The notes beneath the pieces are model-generated. The model was not told the DNA's origin, did no database searches, and saw only the letters and a program-made list of their open reading frames with translations. A stretch of DNA of 64,000 bases from Paracoccus hibiscisoli (lineage in GTDB: Bacteria > Pseudomonadota > Alphaproteobacteria > Rhodobacterales > Rhodobacteraceae). The DNA lies in the NCBI RefSeq assembly GCF_005048265.1, contig NZ_SUNH01000009.1, positions 1-64,000 of the forward strand, given 5' to 3'. A program made the position numbers and the translations under genes. This document shows, piece after piece, positions 63,670-64,000 of this stretch (its first letter is position 1; the number at the start of each line of letters is the position of its first letter).

Positions 63670-63773
63670 TGCCCGCACCCCTGCGCAAGCTGGGCTGGTT
63701 CGTGGGGTTGTGGCTGGCCAGCGTCGCGGTCATCGGCACGGTGGCCTTTCTGATCCGGCTGTGGATCGTCTGA
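63669..63773 (+). CDS. CydX-like / DUF2474 small oxidase subunit
   Basis: A 34-residue single-helix membrane protein (MPAPLRKLGWFVGLWLAS at the start, one helix about residues 9-31). Its ATG shares the last base of the cioB stop (TGATG). Size, topology and position match DUF2474/CydX-type subunits that stabilise the haem site of bd oxidases. Confidence 0.85.
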   Translation: MPAPLRKLGWFVGLWLASVAVIGTVAFLIRLWIV

Positions 63774-63810
63774 TCCGCGCTTGACGCCCGGCCGCCGGCG
63801 CGCCATTCAG

Positions 63811-64000
63811 GCGGCGATGGTTTCCGGCGGGCCAAGGTTCCTGCCGGATGAAAAGGGAACGCGGTGAGGTGTAGCCATCAGGCGCCGAACCCGCGACTGC
63901 CCCCGCAACTGTAAGCGGCTAGGCGTTCCGACGATGCCACTGTCCCCTCGGGGGGCGGGAAGGCCGGAACAGCCCGCGATCCGCCAGTCAGGAGACCTGC
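63811..64000 (+). promoter_or_regulatory. cobalamin (B12) riboswitch aptamer
   Basis: Conserved landmarks occur in order: GATGGTTTCC, AAAAGGGAA (63851-63859), the core CCGCGACTGCCCCCGCAACT and GTAAGCGG, GCCACTG (63936-63942) with GGGAAGGC (63957-63964), and the B12 box GCCAGTCAGGAGACCTGC (63983-64000). The aptamer is complete and ends at the last base of the window. The controlled gene, on the plus strand, is outside; B12 synthesis or transport is expected. It lies 37 bases after the oxidase operon. Confidence 0.95.

Overview
The window is 64 kb of GC-rich, tightly packed alphaproteobacterial chromosome. Gene content points to the Rhodobacteraceae, most probably Paracoccus or a close relative. 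The evidence is the complete divergent regB / senC-regA-hvrA redox cluster, a TsaE-phosphotransferase fusion next to a MurU-like gene and addBA, rbfA and truB on one strand, the Tim44/Smr versus fxsA/secB arrangement, CioA-type quinol oxidase genes, and a short family-typical intergenic motif found twice. The genus is inferred from memory of gene order, not from a search.

Layout. 1-1.7 kb is an accessory edge: a complete IS903-type IS5 element whose outer inverted repeat is the first base of the window, a small orphan ORF, then tRNA-Pro(CGG). 1.7-7.4 kb holds a DMT exporter, leuB, a small secreted protein, an MFS transporter and an overlapping pair of glycosyltransferases (LpcC-like GT4 and a GT29/sialyltransferase-like protein). 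7.5-14.3 kb holds an M28 metallopeptidase-autotransporter, asd, a probably frameshifted small exported gene, a beta-carbonic anhydrase, a leucyl-aminopeptidase and an NlpC/P60 hydrolase. 14.3-17.4 kb holds truB, a phosphodiester-glycosidase-like gene and rbfA, facing dapB. 18-26.8 kb is one co-directional run: tsaE-amgK fusion, murU-like, addB, addA, trxA. 27.8-33.2 kb carries hslVU, membrane and protein-quality genes, secB and an HD hydrolase.

33.3-38 kb is the regulatory centre: hvrA, regA and senC on the minus strand, divergent regB, then a PAS-only protein preceded by a perfect TTAA-N7-TTAA (CtrA-type) box. 38-44.4 kb is tamB-tamA. 44.5-49.6 kb is a glucose-type ABC importer followed by glucokinase. 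It diverges from an OmpR/EnvZ-like pair with a helically phased direct repeat in its promoter. 52.4-54.5 kb is a polar amino-acid (possibly cystine) ABC importer. 54.7-60.9 kb holds an enoyl-CoA hydratase, a DUF2125 protein, pmbA, a CysQ-like phosphatase, a fatty-acid desaturase and a LysE/ArgO exporter. 61.2-63.8 kb is cioAB plus a 34-residue accessory subunit. The window ends exactly at the last base of a cobalamin riboswitch aptamer whose gene lies outside.

Functional links. TamAB is a plausible assembly factor for the autotransporter peptidase. AmgK-MurU would feed a peptidoglycan-recycling route. RegBA is known in relatives to control terminal oxidases such as the cio/cyd type. The sugar importer feeds the adjacent glucokinase. 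No CRISPR array, prophage or dedicated defence system was seen. The most interesting items are the CtrA box before the PAS-only gene, the peptidase-autotransporter, the GT29-like gene, the repeated 3'-end element and the inverted-repeat operator candidate before the desaturase.
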